From Clostridiales bacterium (GTDB lineage: Bacteria; Bacillota; Clostridia; Saccharofermentanales; Saccharofermentanaceae): 64,000 nt of DNA. Location of the stretch: assembly GCA_017617295.1 (NCBI GenBank), contig JAFZWN010000042.1, forward strand, positions 1 through 64,000, written 5' to 3'. The notes under the pieces are model-generated. The model was not told where the DNA came from. It searched no databases and saw only the letters and a program-made list of their open reading frames with translations. Positions 17,783-26,451 of the stretch are shown here, in pieces. The position numbers and the translations under genes were made by a program. Each line of letters starts with the position of its first letter. Position 1 is the stretch's first letter.

Positions 17783-18610
17783 TCATCTTTTCTCTGAAAC
17801 GGTCTTAAGGATAAAATCCCCGACAGCCTTTGCGAAGCCGTCCTCTTCGCATGTGTCCGTTATATATTCGGCTGCCTGTAGAAGCCTCGGATCGCTTCCT
17901 TTCATGGCTATCGGATGCGAAGACGAAAGGAGCATCGACAGGTCATTCTCCGAATCTCCCAGAGCAAACGTCATATCAGAAGAGATCCCCAGATGACCGG
18001 CTATAAAGCGGAGTCCCGTCCCCTTGCTTATCCCTTTGTTCATCACATCAAAAAAGCCGCCTGCGGAACTTACCAGGTCAAGGGAAGGATAACTTCTGAC
18101 CATATCGAGTTCATCGTGCCGGGGTTCTATAATGAGGAACTTATTGAACTTCGGAAGCGGCCGGCCGAGATCATCCTCTGTAAGATGATAAAGCGGAGCC
18201 TGAAGATCAGGGGGGAGGCTTCTGTTATAGTCTTCAAGGAATTCGCCTCTGAGGCTTCCGGGCATCAGATATATCCCGTCCGGACCGTAAAGCGTCGCAT
18301 TGGTATTCCTTTTGATGAACAGTTTCAGGAGATCTCTTGCGGTCTCTTCTTCGATAAGGGAAGAGAATATCTCGCGCCTGCTGAGAGGATCGTATATCGA
18401 AGCGCCGTTACTGGCGATCACAGGGCAACGAAGATCCAGGTCCCTTATATATTTGGTGGTCATGTAAAAGGAACGTCCGGTCGACAGTACAAAGGCTCCG
18501 CCCATATCCCTGATACGGTTTACGGCCTCGATGTTACGCGAAGATACGTCACACCCCGGCATAAGGAGCGTGTGGTCCATATCGCTTGCTACCAGAAAAA
18601 GCCTGTTCAT
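17783..18610 (-). CDS. Cof-type HAD-IIB phosphatase
   Basis: A 275-residue haloacid dehalogenase of subfamily IIB. Motif I is ASDMDHTLL with nucleophile Asp10 and acid Asp12; motif II is STGRS (43-47); motif IV is GDSENDLSML near residue 220. These are cytosolic phosphatases of sugar phosphates or nucleotides, often broad in substrate. It reads against the glycan operon on both sides. The ATG has no ribosome binding site, and a TAGAAT ends only seven bases before it, which points to a leaderless transcript. The substrate is unknown; a hexose phosphate from the neighbouring pathway is possible. Confidence 0.9.
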   Translation of the reverse strand: MNRLFLVASDMDHTLLMPGCDVSSRNIEAVNRIRDMGGAFVLSTGRSFYMTTKYIRDLDLRCPVIASNGASIYDPLSRREIFSSLIEEETARDLLKLFIKRNTNATLYGPDGIYLMPGSLRGEFLEDYNRSLPPDLQAPLYHLTEDDLGRPLPKFNKFLIIEPRHDELDMVRSYPSLDLVSSAGGFFDVMNKGISKGTGLRFIAGHLGISSDMTFALGDSENDLSMLLSSSHPIAMKGSDPRLLQAAEYITDTCEEDGFAKAVGDFILKTVSEKR

Positions 18611-18611
18611 G

Positions 18612-18641
18612 TGGATAATTCTACAATACTTGGGGTATAAT
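18612..18641 (+). promoter_or_regulatory. Promoter of manC
   Basis: TATAAT at 18636-18641 has TGGATA (18612-18617, four of six matches to TTGACA) 18 bases upstream. GGAGG at 18661-18665 then leads to the ATG at 18675. The region is shared with the oppositely directed HAD promoter. Confidence 0.5.
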
Positions 18642-18644
18642 TCA
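18618..18644 (-). promoter_or_regulatory. Promoter of the HAD gene, leaderless arrangement
   Basis: On the minus strand TTGAAT (18644-18639) is followed after 16 bases by TAGAAT (18623-18618). Only seven bases separate the -10 box from the ATG at 18610, so transcription should begin at or next to the start codon. No Shine-Dalgarno sequence is present. Confidence 0.5.
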
Positions 18645-18674
18645 ACTACTATTCAAACGGGGAGGCATAAGATT

Positions 18675-19748
18675 ATGCATAAGACGGCTGTTATCATGGC
18701 GGGCGGCGGCGGAACGAGGTTCTGGCCGGTATCCAGGATGGAAAGGCCCAAGCAGCTGGTAAGACTTACGGGTAATGACGTTATGATCAACGAGACCATA
18801 AAGCATTACGACCACGTAATAGGAAGAGAGAATACTTTCATCGTTACAAACGAGAAGCAGGCAGGTCTTATGGACGAAGTCCTTTTCGATGAAGTCCCGA
18901 GAGATCATATCCTGGTCGAGCCTGTACAGAGGAATACGGCTCCCTGTATCATATATGCCGCGATGACGATAAAGAAGCTCTACGGAGATGCCGTTATGGC
19001 AGTTCTCTCCGCAGACCATAATATAGGCAATGTGAAGGAATACGAGAGAGTGCTTTCGCTTGCTCTCAAGACTGCCGAAGAAGAGGGGAAGATAGTGACT
19101 ATCGGTATAGAACCCTCGTTTCCGTCGACAGGCTACGGTTATATCAGATATGCCGGGGAGGCAGATTCGGAGGTTAAGGACCTTATCAGGTTCGTAGAGA
19201 AGCCCGAGCTTTCTATTGCCAAGGAATATGTGGAGTCCGGCGAGTATCTCTGGAATTCCGGAATGTTCATCTGGAAGGTATCGGTCATCCTCGATTACTT
19301 CAAGAAGCTCCTTCCCGATATGTATGAAGCCATGGATAATATCTACGATAAGCTCGGTACCCCCGAAGAGGCTTCCGCGATCGCTTCTGTCTACCCCACC
19401 CTTGAGAAGGTATCGGTGGATTACGGCATAATGGAAAAGGCCGAAGGCGTAAAGGTCATCCCCGCAGACTTCGGATGGAGCGATGTCGGCTCCTGGGATG
19501 CGCTGGATGATGTATTCGATCACGATCCCGAAGGCAATATCAGATCCGGAGATGCGGTCCTGATAGACTGCAGCGGAAGCGTGTTCTTTGACGATTCGGG
19601 CGATAAGCTCCTTACGGGTATCGGACTTAAGGATACCGTCGTCGTACAGACAAAGGATGCCATACTCGTAGCGGCCAAGGATCAGGTGCAGAAGGTCAAG
19701 GATATGGTGGATAAGTTAAGATCCGAGGGAAGGGAGGACCTTCTCTGA
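18675..19748 (+). CDS. manC: Mannose-1-phosphate guanylyltransferase
   Basis: A 357-residue nucleotidyltransferase with GGGGTRFWPVSR and RPKQL at the N-terminus, FVEKPE in the middle and GWSDVGSW for the sugar site. The length is that of the single-domain enzyme, without the phosphomannose isomerase tail of the long bifunctional form. It makes GDP-mannose from mannose 1-phosphate and GTP and so feeds gmd and rmd 7-8 kb upstream. The ATG at 18675 is preceded by GGAGG with nine bases between. A longer frame reaching back to 18531 would run through the divergent promoter and is rejected. The next gene starts one base after its stop. Confidence 0.94.
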   Translation: MHKTAVIMAGGGGTRFWPVSRMERPKQLVRLTGNDVMINETIKHYDHVIGRENTFIVTNEKQAGLMDEVLFDEVPRDHILVEPVQRNTAPCIIYAAMTIKKLYGDAVMAVLSADHNIGNVKEYERVLSLALKTAEEEGKIVTIGIEPSFPSTGYGYIRYAGEADSEVKDLIRFVEKPELSIAKEYVESGEYLWNSGMFIWKVSVILDYFKKLLPDMYEAMDNIYDKLGTPEEASAIASVYPTLEKVSVDYGIMEKAEGVKVIPADFGWSDVGSWDALDDVFDHDPEGNIRSGDAVLIDCSGSVFFDDSGDKLLTGIGLKDTVVVQTKDAILVAAKDQVQKVKDMVDKLRSEGREDLL

Positions 19749-19749
19749 C

Positions 19750-20928
19750 ATGAGGATCGCCATAGATCTGACATCGACTCCCAGGAATAAGACCGGAATC
19801 GGAAGATATATGCTCGGTCTTATAGAAGGGCTGCGAAAGACTGACAGGGAAAATGAGTATTTCCTTTTTGTACAGGATGATGATCTGGACGGGTTTCCCG
19901 CTCCGGAAAGCAATTTCACGATCGTCCCCGTCAAAAGCAGGATATTAAGAAAGCAGTATATAAGGATAATCTGGGAACAGGTCGTATTTCCATGGAGACT
20001 TCGTAAGCTTAATATCGATGTGCTCCATTCCCCGAACTTTACGATGCCTTATACGAGGTCTCTCGTATGTAATAAGATGGCCGTAGTGGATACTTTTCAC
20101 GATATGACCTATTTCTTCCTGCCGGAATTTCATGTCGGGTGGAAGAGGGAATTCTTCAAGGCGTATATAAAGCTTACGGCTCCCAGATGCGAGAAGATCG
20201 TTACGGTATCAAAGAATTCCGCAGCTGATATCCCGAAGTACTGCAAGCTTAAAAATCCCGATGTATCAGTTACCTATATGGGCGTGAAGAGCGACTTTTT
20301 CGAGGGAGCTAAAGCTACACCCGAGGTACTTTCCAAATACGGGGTTTCCGGCAGATACATCTACTACGTCGGAACTCTGGAGCCCCGTAAGAACGTCCCG
20401 GGACTTATCGAAGGCTACAAGGGTCTTCCAAAGGAGATAAGGGACGAGTATTCCCTGGTGATCACAGGAAAGAAGGGGTGGCTCTTTGACGAGATATTCA
20501 GGACTGTCGAGGAGAATCCCGAGCTTAAGGGAAGAGTGATATTTACGGGCTTTGTGGATGACGAAGACATGGTCCCGATGATGAAGGGAGCTTCCGTTTT
20601 CGCGTATGTGTCTTTCTACGAGGGCTTCGGGCTTCCCGTTATAGAAGGTATGGCGAGCGGAGTCCCGACAGTCACATCTTACGGGTCTTCACTCGAAGAG
20701 ATAGCGGGCGGACACTGCCTGCTCAGTACACCGCGTGAACCTTCGACCATTACGGATGCTCTCTTACGGGGTATCGAGATATCGAAGAAGGCGGAGGAAG
20801 GCGATCAGCAGGCTCTTTCCCTGATAAAGGGAGCAGAGGATCATGCCCGGACATTTAACTGGGAGGAGTTCGCTTTGAAGACCGAAGCTGCATATAAGGA
20901 AGCTTATGAGGTCAGACATGGCAGATGA
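19750..20928 (+). CDS. Family 4 glycosyltransferase
   Basis: A 392-residue GT-B glycosyltransferase. The N-terminus MRIAIDLTS...KTGIGRYMLGL is the mannosyl/rhamnosyltransferase type, the donor half starts YYVGTLEPRKNVPGLI, and EGFGLPVIE is the E-x7-E motif. It lies one base after manC, the GDP-mannose-forming step, so GDP-mannose or GDP-rhamnose as donor is a reasonable inference. The following GT2 gene starts inside its last codons. Confidence 0.9.
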   Translation: MRIAIDLTSTPRNKTGIGRYMLGLIEGLRKTDRENEYFLFVQDDDLDGFPAPESNFTIVPVKSRILRKQYIRIIWEQVVFPWRLRKLNIDVLHSPNFTMPYTRSLVCNKMAVVDTFHDMTYFFLPEFHVGWKREFFKAYIKLTAPRCEKIVTVSKNSAADIPKYCKLKNPDVSVTYMGVKSDFFEGAKATPEVLSKYGVSGRYIYYVGTLEPRKNVPGLIEGYKGLPKEIRDEYSLVITGKKGWLFDEIFRTVEENPELKGRVIFTGFVDDEDMVPMMKGASVFAYVSFYEGFGLPVIEGMASGVPTVTSYGSSLEEIAGGHCLLSTPREPSTITDALLRGIEISKKAEEGDQQALSLIKGAEDHARTFNWEEFALKTEAAYKEAYEVRHGR

Positions 20929-21739
20929 CTGTATCTTCATAATTCTTTCCCATAACAGTGAGGCGTATCTTCGCGGCTGTCTTGATTCGGTACTGGCCCT
21001 TTCGGCTGTCCGTCCTCTTATCTATATAGCGGATAACGGCTCGTCCGACGCCTCCGCCGGGATGATAAAGGACTATGCGGAAAAACATGAAGGTCAGGTC
21101 GATCCCCTGTTCCTTGATAAGAACCTCGGCACCACGGTCCCCCGTAACAGGCTTATAAAAAAGGCGTTAAAAGATCACCCTGATGCCTCTTATGTATGTG
21201 TCCTTGATTCAGATACGGTGATAAATGACGATGCCGTCCGTTTCCTGAAGGAGGCTCTGGATTCCGATAAGGATGTCATGATCGCGGCTCCGCGTATGTT
21301 TAACGGCGACGGAGTCGAACAGATGTCAGTAAAGAAGTTCCCGAGGCTTAGAAGCAAGCTCATGAAGGCCTGCCCCATAAAGTCGGTGGAGGAGAAGGGG
21401 CGGAAGGCCGAAGCATACGATTTCTTCCCCGCCAAAGAGTGGGATACGAATATCTACGAAGCCCAGTATGCGATCTCCGCCTGCTGGTTTATGAGAAGAG
21501 GGACGTATGAGATCCTGGGACCTCTTGACGAGAAGATCTTCTATGCTCCTGAAGATGTCGATTACTGTGCGACTGCCGCCGAGAAGGGCGGTAAGGTGGT
21601 CCTGGTATCGGGGGCAAGGATCCTCCACCTGACCCAGCGCATATCAAAAAAGAAGCTCATCAGCAGGATGAACTTCCTTCACATAAAGGGTCTTATCTAT
21701 TTCTCGAAGAAGCACAGAGACTTAATCAAAAAGCTCTGA
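20918..21739 (+). CDS. Family 2 glycosyltransferase
   Basis: A GT-A fold enzyme of about 273 residues: IFIILSHNSEAYL at the N-terminus, IADNGSSD for the nucleotide, VLDSDTVI as the metal motif, and an APEDVDYC acidic segment near residue 210, the form found in WcaA/RfbG-like rhamnosyltransferases. Two ATGs are possible, 20906 and 20918. I prefer 20918 because GAGG sits at the right distance and the protein starts closer to the first strand. Its last 18 bases overlap the 3' end of the convergent sugar transferase gene. Confidence 0.85.
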   Translation: MADDCIFIILSHNSEAYLRGCLDSVLALSAVRPLIYIADNGSSDASAGMIKDYAEKHEGQVDPLFLDKNLGTTVPRNRLIKKALKDHPDASYVCVLDSDTVINDDAVRFLKEALDSDKDVMIAAPRMFNGDGVEQMSVKKFPRLRSKLMKACPIKSVEEKGRKAEAYDFFPAKEWDTNIYEAQYAISACWFMRRGTYEILGPLDEKIFYAPEDVDYCATAAEKGGKVVLVSGARILHLTQRISKKKLISRMNFLHIKGLIYFSKKHRDLIKKL

Positions 21740-23158
21740 AGGGATCCCGTCCTTTTCATGTTCGGCTGCCGCGGATGAGGAGACGTATGTCTGCTTGTTG
21801 TCTTCAAAGCTCTGATTATAGAGATTGGGCGTGAATATCGCGCGGATCGTGAGAGCCATTATCTTGATATCCTGAAGTACCGAATAGTTCTTGATATAAA
21901 GAAGGTCATAACGGAGCTTGTCCTGAGGGGTGGTATCGTAATTGCCGGCTACCTGGGCCAGACCCGTGATACCTGCCTTAACGGCAAATCTCTGCGAGTA
22001 GCCCGGGATCTCCTTTTCGAAGTTCTCGACGAATTCGGGTCGCTCGGATCTGGGACCGACAACGCTCATCTCGCCCCTCAGTACATTGATAAACTGGGGG
22101 ACCTCATCGAACTTGGACTTTCGAAGGAATCTTCCGATAGGGGTAACACGCGGGTCATCCTTACCCGAGATGACAGCACCGGTATTATCCTCGGCATCCT
22201 GTCTCATCGTGCGGAGCTTGAATATCTTATACGGCTTGTTATTGATCGTAAGCCTCTGCTGACGGTAGAACACAGGGCCGCCGTCAGTCGCCTTGATGAT
22301 GATAGCGAATATCACCAGGAACGGAGAACTCAGGATAAGCGCCACAAGGGAGATGACGATATCCAGGAGTCTCTTAACTATCCTCTGTTCGAATGTCAGT
22401 CCCATCCTGTCTATGAGCATTACCATCAGGTCGTTAAAGTTGATGATCCTGGACTGGTAAAGGCTGATCTCGTAGAACTGGGGAACGATATAAACGACAG
22501 TCTTATATTTGGCGCTCGACAGGATGATGTCGGATTTGACATCCTCAGGGACGTCGGGACATACGAAGATCTCGGCGTTGCTCCTGATCGCGGCCCTTAC
22601 GGCGGATTTGTCGGAGTAGCGGATGAATTTGCTCATGTCGAGATCCAGATCCTTGAGCGAGGGATTGATCTTGTCGAGGACATTGTTCATCGTGGCCTTA
22701 TTGGAACCGATTATGACCAGTTCTCCGTTCTCGTAGAGCTTGTGGCTTATGATCTTACAGATCATCTCCCATGCAAAGACATAGATGATCAGTATCACGA
22801 AGCTTATCAGGATAACGCCTCTCGAGAAGGCTCTCTGTTCGGTAAGGTCTTTTGCGGAAAGCGTGATGAGCGTCAGGATAAAGCTGAAATACAGAGTCTG
22901 CGAGACCACGTCTATATTCTTTTTCCTGAAGAATCTGGGCATCTGAAGGAAATCGGCCAGTATTACGGATGCCAGCGAGATGACGGGCGCCAGGAATGTA
23001 TATGCGGCGAAGTTATCGACTTCGGTCGTTACATTACGAAGAGCGGGACCGAAATAGATGTAGAAACTGGTGATGTATGCCAGCTGAACCACAAGTACAA
23101 GTCCCAATATGAATGCGATCTTAAAAAGATGCGGTATTGTAAGTCGCTTATTGTTCAT
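21722..23158 (-). CDS. Initiating undecaprenyl-phosphate sugar phosphotransferase (WbaP/CpsE type)
   Basis: A 478-residue polyprenol-phosphate hexose-1-phosphate transferase. Four hydrophobic segments in residues 1-130 and a nucleotide-binding-like middle precede the catalytic bacterial sugar transferase domain (about 268-465): KRLLDIVIS, GPVFYRQQR, FKLRTM, GRFLRKSKFDEVPQ, VGPRSERPE and GITGLAQV. It starts glycan synthesis on undecaprenyl phosphate and is the probable primer for the ABC-exported polymer. GGAG lies before the ATG and a strong promoter upstream. The 3' end overlaps the convergent GT2 gene by 18 bases. Confidence 0.92.
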   Translation of the reverse strand: MNNKRLTIPHLFKIAFILGLVLVVQLAYITSFYIYFGPALRNVTTEVDNFAAYTFLAPVISLASVILADFLQMPRFFRKKNIDVVSQTLYFSFILTLITLSAKDLTEQRAFSRGVILISFVILIIYVFAWEMICKIISHKLYENGELVIIGSNKATMNNVLDKINPSLKDLDLDMSKFIRYSDKSAVRAAIRSNAEIFVCPDVPEDVKSDIILSSAKYKTVVYIVPQFYEISLYQSRIINFNDLMVMLIDRMGLTFEQRIVKRLLDIVISLVALILSSPFLVIFAIIIKATDGGPVFYRQQRLTINNKPYKIFKLRTMRQDAEDNTGAVISGKDDPRVTPIGRFLRKSKFDEVPQFINVLRGEMSVVGPRSERPEFVENFEKEIPGYSQRFAVKAGITGLAQVAGNYDTTPQDKLRYDLLYIKNYSVLQDIKIMALTIRAIFTPNLYNQSFEDNKQTYVSSSAAAEHEKDGIPSELFD

Positions 23159-23189
23159 TTTTCTCCGTGCGCAAATTACTTCAGACTAC

Positions 23190-23218
23190 ATTATAACCCG
23201 AAAGGCGGGTGTTCTCAA
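23190..23218 (-). promoter_or_regulatory. Promoter of the initiating sugar transferase gene
   Basis: On the minus strand TTGAGA (23218-23213) and TATAAT (23195-23190) are separated by exactly 17 bases. The hairpin-forming GCGGGT/ACCCGC segment overlaps the -35 side. Confidence 0.7.
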
Positions 23219-23327
23219 CAAACCCGCTCATTATCCTGTAAAATGCAGGGCATTGGAATATCCATTATTTGACAAAAATGCCGTTTCAGGAACATCGATT
23301 TTTGTGGTTTTTTTGTGGTTTTTATGC

Positions 23328-23356
23328 TTGAAAGTTTCAGTTGTGTTAAGTATATT
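23328..23356 (+). promoter_or_regulatory. Promoter of the VanW-domain gene
   Basis: TTGAAA (23328-23333) and TATATT (23351-23356) are 17 bases apart, about 50 bases before the start codon. Two GTGGTTTTT motifs at 23304 and 23315, one helical turn apart, lie directly upstream of the -35 box. Confidence 0.65.
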
Positions 23357-23407
23357 TTATTAAGTGATTAGATAATAGCCGAAAAAGTCCATTTGGGAGA
23401 CTGACAA

Positions 23408-25375
23408 ATGAAGAAAACGGGATCAGGTAAAAATATTTCATCGCGTTCGGGAGTTAGGAGTTCCTACTCTCCTTCTTCGAGCGCATCATCATACCCGAGG
23501 AGCACTTCGAGCGCTCCCGTACACAGGACACGCACCACACATTCGTCAACAGCTTCATCATCTTCTTACGGAAGCAGGAAGACCTCTTCAAGGAAAAAGA
23601 AGAAAAAAAATATGGCGATACCCGCACTTTCAACAGTGCTCGTACTTGCTGTCCTTGGCGCAGGCGGATTTTACTATGCCCAGAGCAAAGGTTATTTTGA
23701 TCCCAAGTACGAAGTGACAAATGCCGACGGCACCGTAGTCTCGTTGAAGGAAGAAGAGATCAGGAGTGCCATCGCAGGTGACAACACTTTCCCCGAGGGC
23801 ATATGGATCGACGGTATGAGCGTTGCCGGCATGACAAAGGAAGCCGCTCTTCAGATGCTCGCCGCCAATCAGCCCGAAGCACCCCTTGAGATCGACATCA
23901 ATCTTCTTGTAGACGGGCAGACCCTTCCTGTCGACCTTTCTTCGCTCCCTCTCGAGAACAACCTTTCCGAGATCGTTGACGAGGCTTACGATTATCTGAG
24001 ACCTTCCGGCAATGAGGATCTTGAGACTGCGATCGCCATCTATAACGGCCGCCAGGCTCTCAGGGTCACTCCCATGCAGTTCAATACGGCATATACCCTT
24101 CATTCCGACGGTATTTCCGAGATAGTTCACGGCATGCTCGACGGTCTTGAGAGCGAGGCAGTCGATGCTTATGTTACCGGTTTTAATGTCGAGACGCTCA
24201 CATTTGAATATACCGAGTCGAGCAGAGGCTTTGATATCGATATAGATAAGGCAGCGGATGACGTTAAGGCTCTTCTCGATTCCGGAACATATGTGGGAAC
24301 GGTTAATGTTGACGCCGAGGTTACCGAGCCTTCCGTAAGCACGGAAGATCTCTCGACCGGTTTCGGCATGATCTCTTCCTCGTCCTCGACGACTTCCAAT
24401 GTTGAGAACAGGAACCATAATATAAGCATTACATGCGAGAAGTTGAACGGTCTGGTCCTCCAGAACGGCGAGACATTCTCGTTCAACGGATATATCGGAC
24501 AGAGGACTGTTGCCGCAGGGTACAGGGAAGCCGGTGTTATCGCCAACGGTACGACCGATGTGGGCTTAGGCGGCGGTATCTGCCAGGTAAGCTCCATGAT
24601 ATATCAGTCTGTCATCAAGGCTGATCTTTGTGTCGTAGAGAGACACTGGCACATGTGGCCTTCCTCATACTGCGATGCAGGAACGGATGCTTCCGTCGAC
24701 TGGCCCAGCCAGGACTTCTCGTTTACGAATGACAGCGGTTATCCCATAGCTCTCAATGCATACTGGGATCCTGCCACCAGCCAGATCACGATAGCTATAT
24801 ACGGACACCTTCTTCCCGACGGACAGTATATCGATTTCCAGGGAGAGGTCATAAGCAGAACACCCGCGAGCGGAGTCTCGTATGTTGCCGATCCCGAGAT
24901 GGCAACCGGAACGCGCGAATCCGTCAGAGGTTCTCACGACGGTGTTACCGCCGCATCATATCAGATCTGGTATGATGCCAACGGAAACGAGATCAACAGA
25001 GTCCAGCTTGCCAACACAGTTTATTCTCCCGTATCCGCACAGATAAGGGTCGGAGTCAGGAATCCCGACGGATCCCTTGCGACGCTCAATACGGCGACAG
25101 GCGAGATCACGGGCGGAGTTCCTTCGGATGTGGATTCCAGCGTTTCGGATCCTTCGGCTTCGGATTCTACGCCTTCCGACACACAGCCTTCCGATACGCA
25201 GCCTTCCGATACCGGTTCCACTTCTTCCGATACCCAGGCTACTTCTTCGGAGACACAGGCGACGGCAGAGACCCCTGCTTCCACGCCGGATACACAGTCA
25301 ACGGAGTCTTCGGCTCCCCAGTCTTCAGAGGATGCGCCTCCGCCTCCTCCCATCGATGATATTCCTTCAGTCTGA
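23408..25375 (+). CDS. Membrane-anchored VanW-domain cell-wall protein
   Basis: A 655-residue protein. A basic, Ser/Arg/Thr-rich cytoplasmic tail (1-68) leads to one membrane segment (69-91), giving an outside-facing body. Residues 110-330 look like peptidoglycan-binding domain 4 as in YoaR, and 335-475 are a VanW domain (ETFSFNGYIGQRT, GGGICQVSSMIYQS, HWHMWPSSYC). The final 100 residues are a Ser/Thr/Asp/Pro spacer with repeated PSDTQ units. The VanW domain is widespread in Gram-positive cell-wall proteins and its chemistry is not established. GGGAGA is the ribosome binding site. The DnaD gene starts 11 bases later, so they may share a transcript. Confidence 0.88.
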   Translation: MKKTGSGKNISSRSGVRSSYSPSSSASSYPRSTSSAPVHRTRTTHSSTASSSSYGSRKTSSRKKKKKNMAIPALSTVLVLAVLGAGGFYYAQSKGYFDPKYEVTNADGTVVSLKEEEIRSAIAGDNTFPEGIWIDGMSVAGMTKEAALQMLAANQPEAPLEIDINLLVDGQTLPVDLSSLPLENNLSEIVDEAYDYLRPSGNEDLETAIAIYNGRQALRVTPMQFNTAYTLHSDGISEIVHGMLDGLESEAVDAYVTGFNVETLTFEYTESSRGFDIDIDKAADDVKALLDSGTYVGTVNVDAEVTEPSVSTEDLSTGFGMISSSSSTTSNVENRNHNISITCEKLNGLVLQNGETFSFNGYIGQRTVAAGYREAGVIANGTTDVGLGGGICQVSSMIYQSVIKADLCVVERHWHMWPSSYCDAGTDASVDWPSQDFSFTNDSGYPIALNAYWDPATSQITIAIYGHLLPDGQYIDFQGEVISRTPASGVSYVADPEMATGTRESVRGSHDGVTAASYQIWYDANGNEINRVQLANTVYSPVSAQIRVGVRNPDGSLATLNTATGEITGGVPSDVDSSVSDPSASDSTPSDTQPSDTQPSDTGSTSSDTQATSSETQATAETPASTPDTQSTESSAPQSSEDAPPPPPIDDIPSV

Positions 25376-25386
25376 TCCCGTATCAT

Positions 25387-26451
25387 ATGAAGAGGGATGA
25401 TGTCAGAAACGAGCTGCTTCTGTCGGATACGTCTGTTCCTGACGTGTTTCTCGTTCAGTATGCTCCTCTTCTGGGACGCGAAGCGGTAGTCGCCTATCTT
25501 TTTATCCGTATGCTCTTCCCTTCGGGGAGATTCACTCAGGATGATACCGGCAACATGAACTTCTTGTCGCCGTCCGATCTTTCCAAGGCGCTTGCCGAGC
25601 TCATCGAGAACGATCTTCTTATCAGAAACGAAAATGAATATACCCTGACCGACCTGAAGAAAAAGGAAGTTGAAGAGTATATAAAGGTATCCCTTGCCAG
25701 AGGCGGGGCAGACAGGGCTTCTCTTCCAGGGCTGTCAGCAGACGAGAAGCAGAGAAATGTCCTCGCGGATTCCATCTCCAAATCCATCTACGGCGGGCGT
25801 ATGGCATATGTCTTCCACCGCCTGGTAGATAAGTGCCTCTACGAGTATAAGTTTGAATCGGAAGTCGTATACAGGCTTTTCGAGGAGTGCGCGGAAGGCA
25901 ATTCCCGTCAGCATTATAAGATCTCCTATATGGAGAAAAAGGCCGAAGACTGGTATAAGTCGGGTTATACGACAATGGAGGCTCTTTCTCATGTCCTCGC
26001 AAAAAAGAAGAGAGTCGAGGACCTTGTCAAGATCATGGGCAAGCTCTCCAGGAAGCGTCTTGACGGTATCGATATCGAGAGGATAGAGACCTGGGTAAAT
26101 GCTCTTGACATCTCTCCTGAGCTTGCCGAATATGCATACAGGGTCAACAGTGACTACAGAAAGACCGTCACGATGAAGAATGTCGAAGACAAGCTGACCG
26201 AATGGGTAGCCGCCGATGTCAGGACTCTTGACAGGGCCGTCGTCTACGAGGCGGAACGCCATAACGAGAACAAGCTCAAGGCGAAGAAAACAAAAAGCCG
26301 CGAGAATGCCTGGAAAACGGGTAAGGATGCAGGTATAGTCAAAGGGTCTGACGACGGAAAGAAGGCCGCCAAGGCTCCTTCCGGACCCAAACCCGAAGAC
26401 GGGATCGGTGATGACGTTATACTTGCTCTTTTTGGAGATGATGAAGAATGA
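25387..26451 (+). CDS. DnaD-domain primosomal replication protein
   Basis: A 354-residue protein with an N-terminal winged-helix region (about 1-95) and a DnaD/DnaB_2 domain (about 120-295), including the terminal pattern MKNVEDKLTEW of the YxxxIxxxW type. A Lys/Ala-rich basic tail follows (KAKKTKSRENAWKTG). DnaD and DnaB proteins of Firmicutes remodel DNA at origins and restart sites and help load the replicative helicase. The next gene, overlapping by ATGA, is a DnaC-like loader, which supports that role. No Shine-Dalgarno sequence is evident, so its translation may depend on the gene upstream. Confidence 0.85.
   Translation: MKRDDVRNELLLSDTSVPDVFLVQYAPLLGREAVVAYLFIRMLFPSGRFTQDDTGNMNFLSPSDLSKALAELIENDLLIRNENEYTLTDLKKKEVEEYIKVSLARGGADRASLPGLSADEKQRNVLADSISKSIYGGRMAYVFHRLVDKCLYEYKFESEVVYRLFEECAEGNSRQHYKISYMEKKAEDWYKSGYTTMEALSHVLAKKKRVEDLVKIMGKLSRKRLDGIDIERIETWVNALDISPELAEYAYRVNSDYRKTVTMKNVEDKLTEWVAADVRTLDRAVVYEAERHNENKLKAKKTKSRENAWKTGKDAGIVKGSDDGKKAAKAPSGPKPEDGIGDDVILALFGDDEE

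Noticed and set aside
18531-18674. 48-residue N-terminal extension of ManC
   Set aside because: It would cross the divergent promoter and part of the HAD gene; GGAGG and the family start support 18675.
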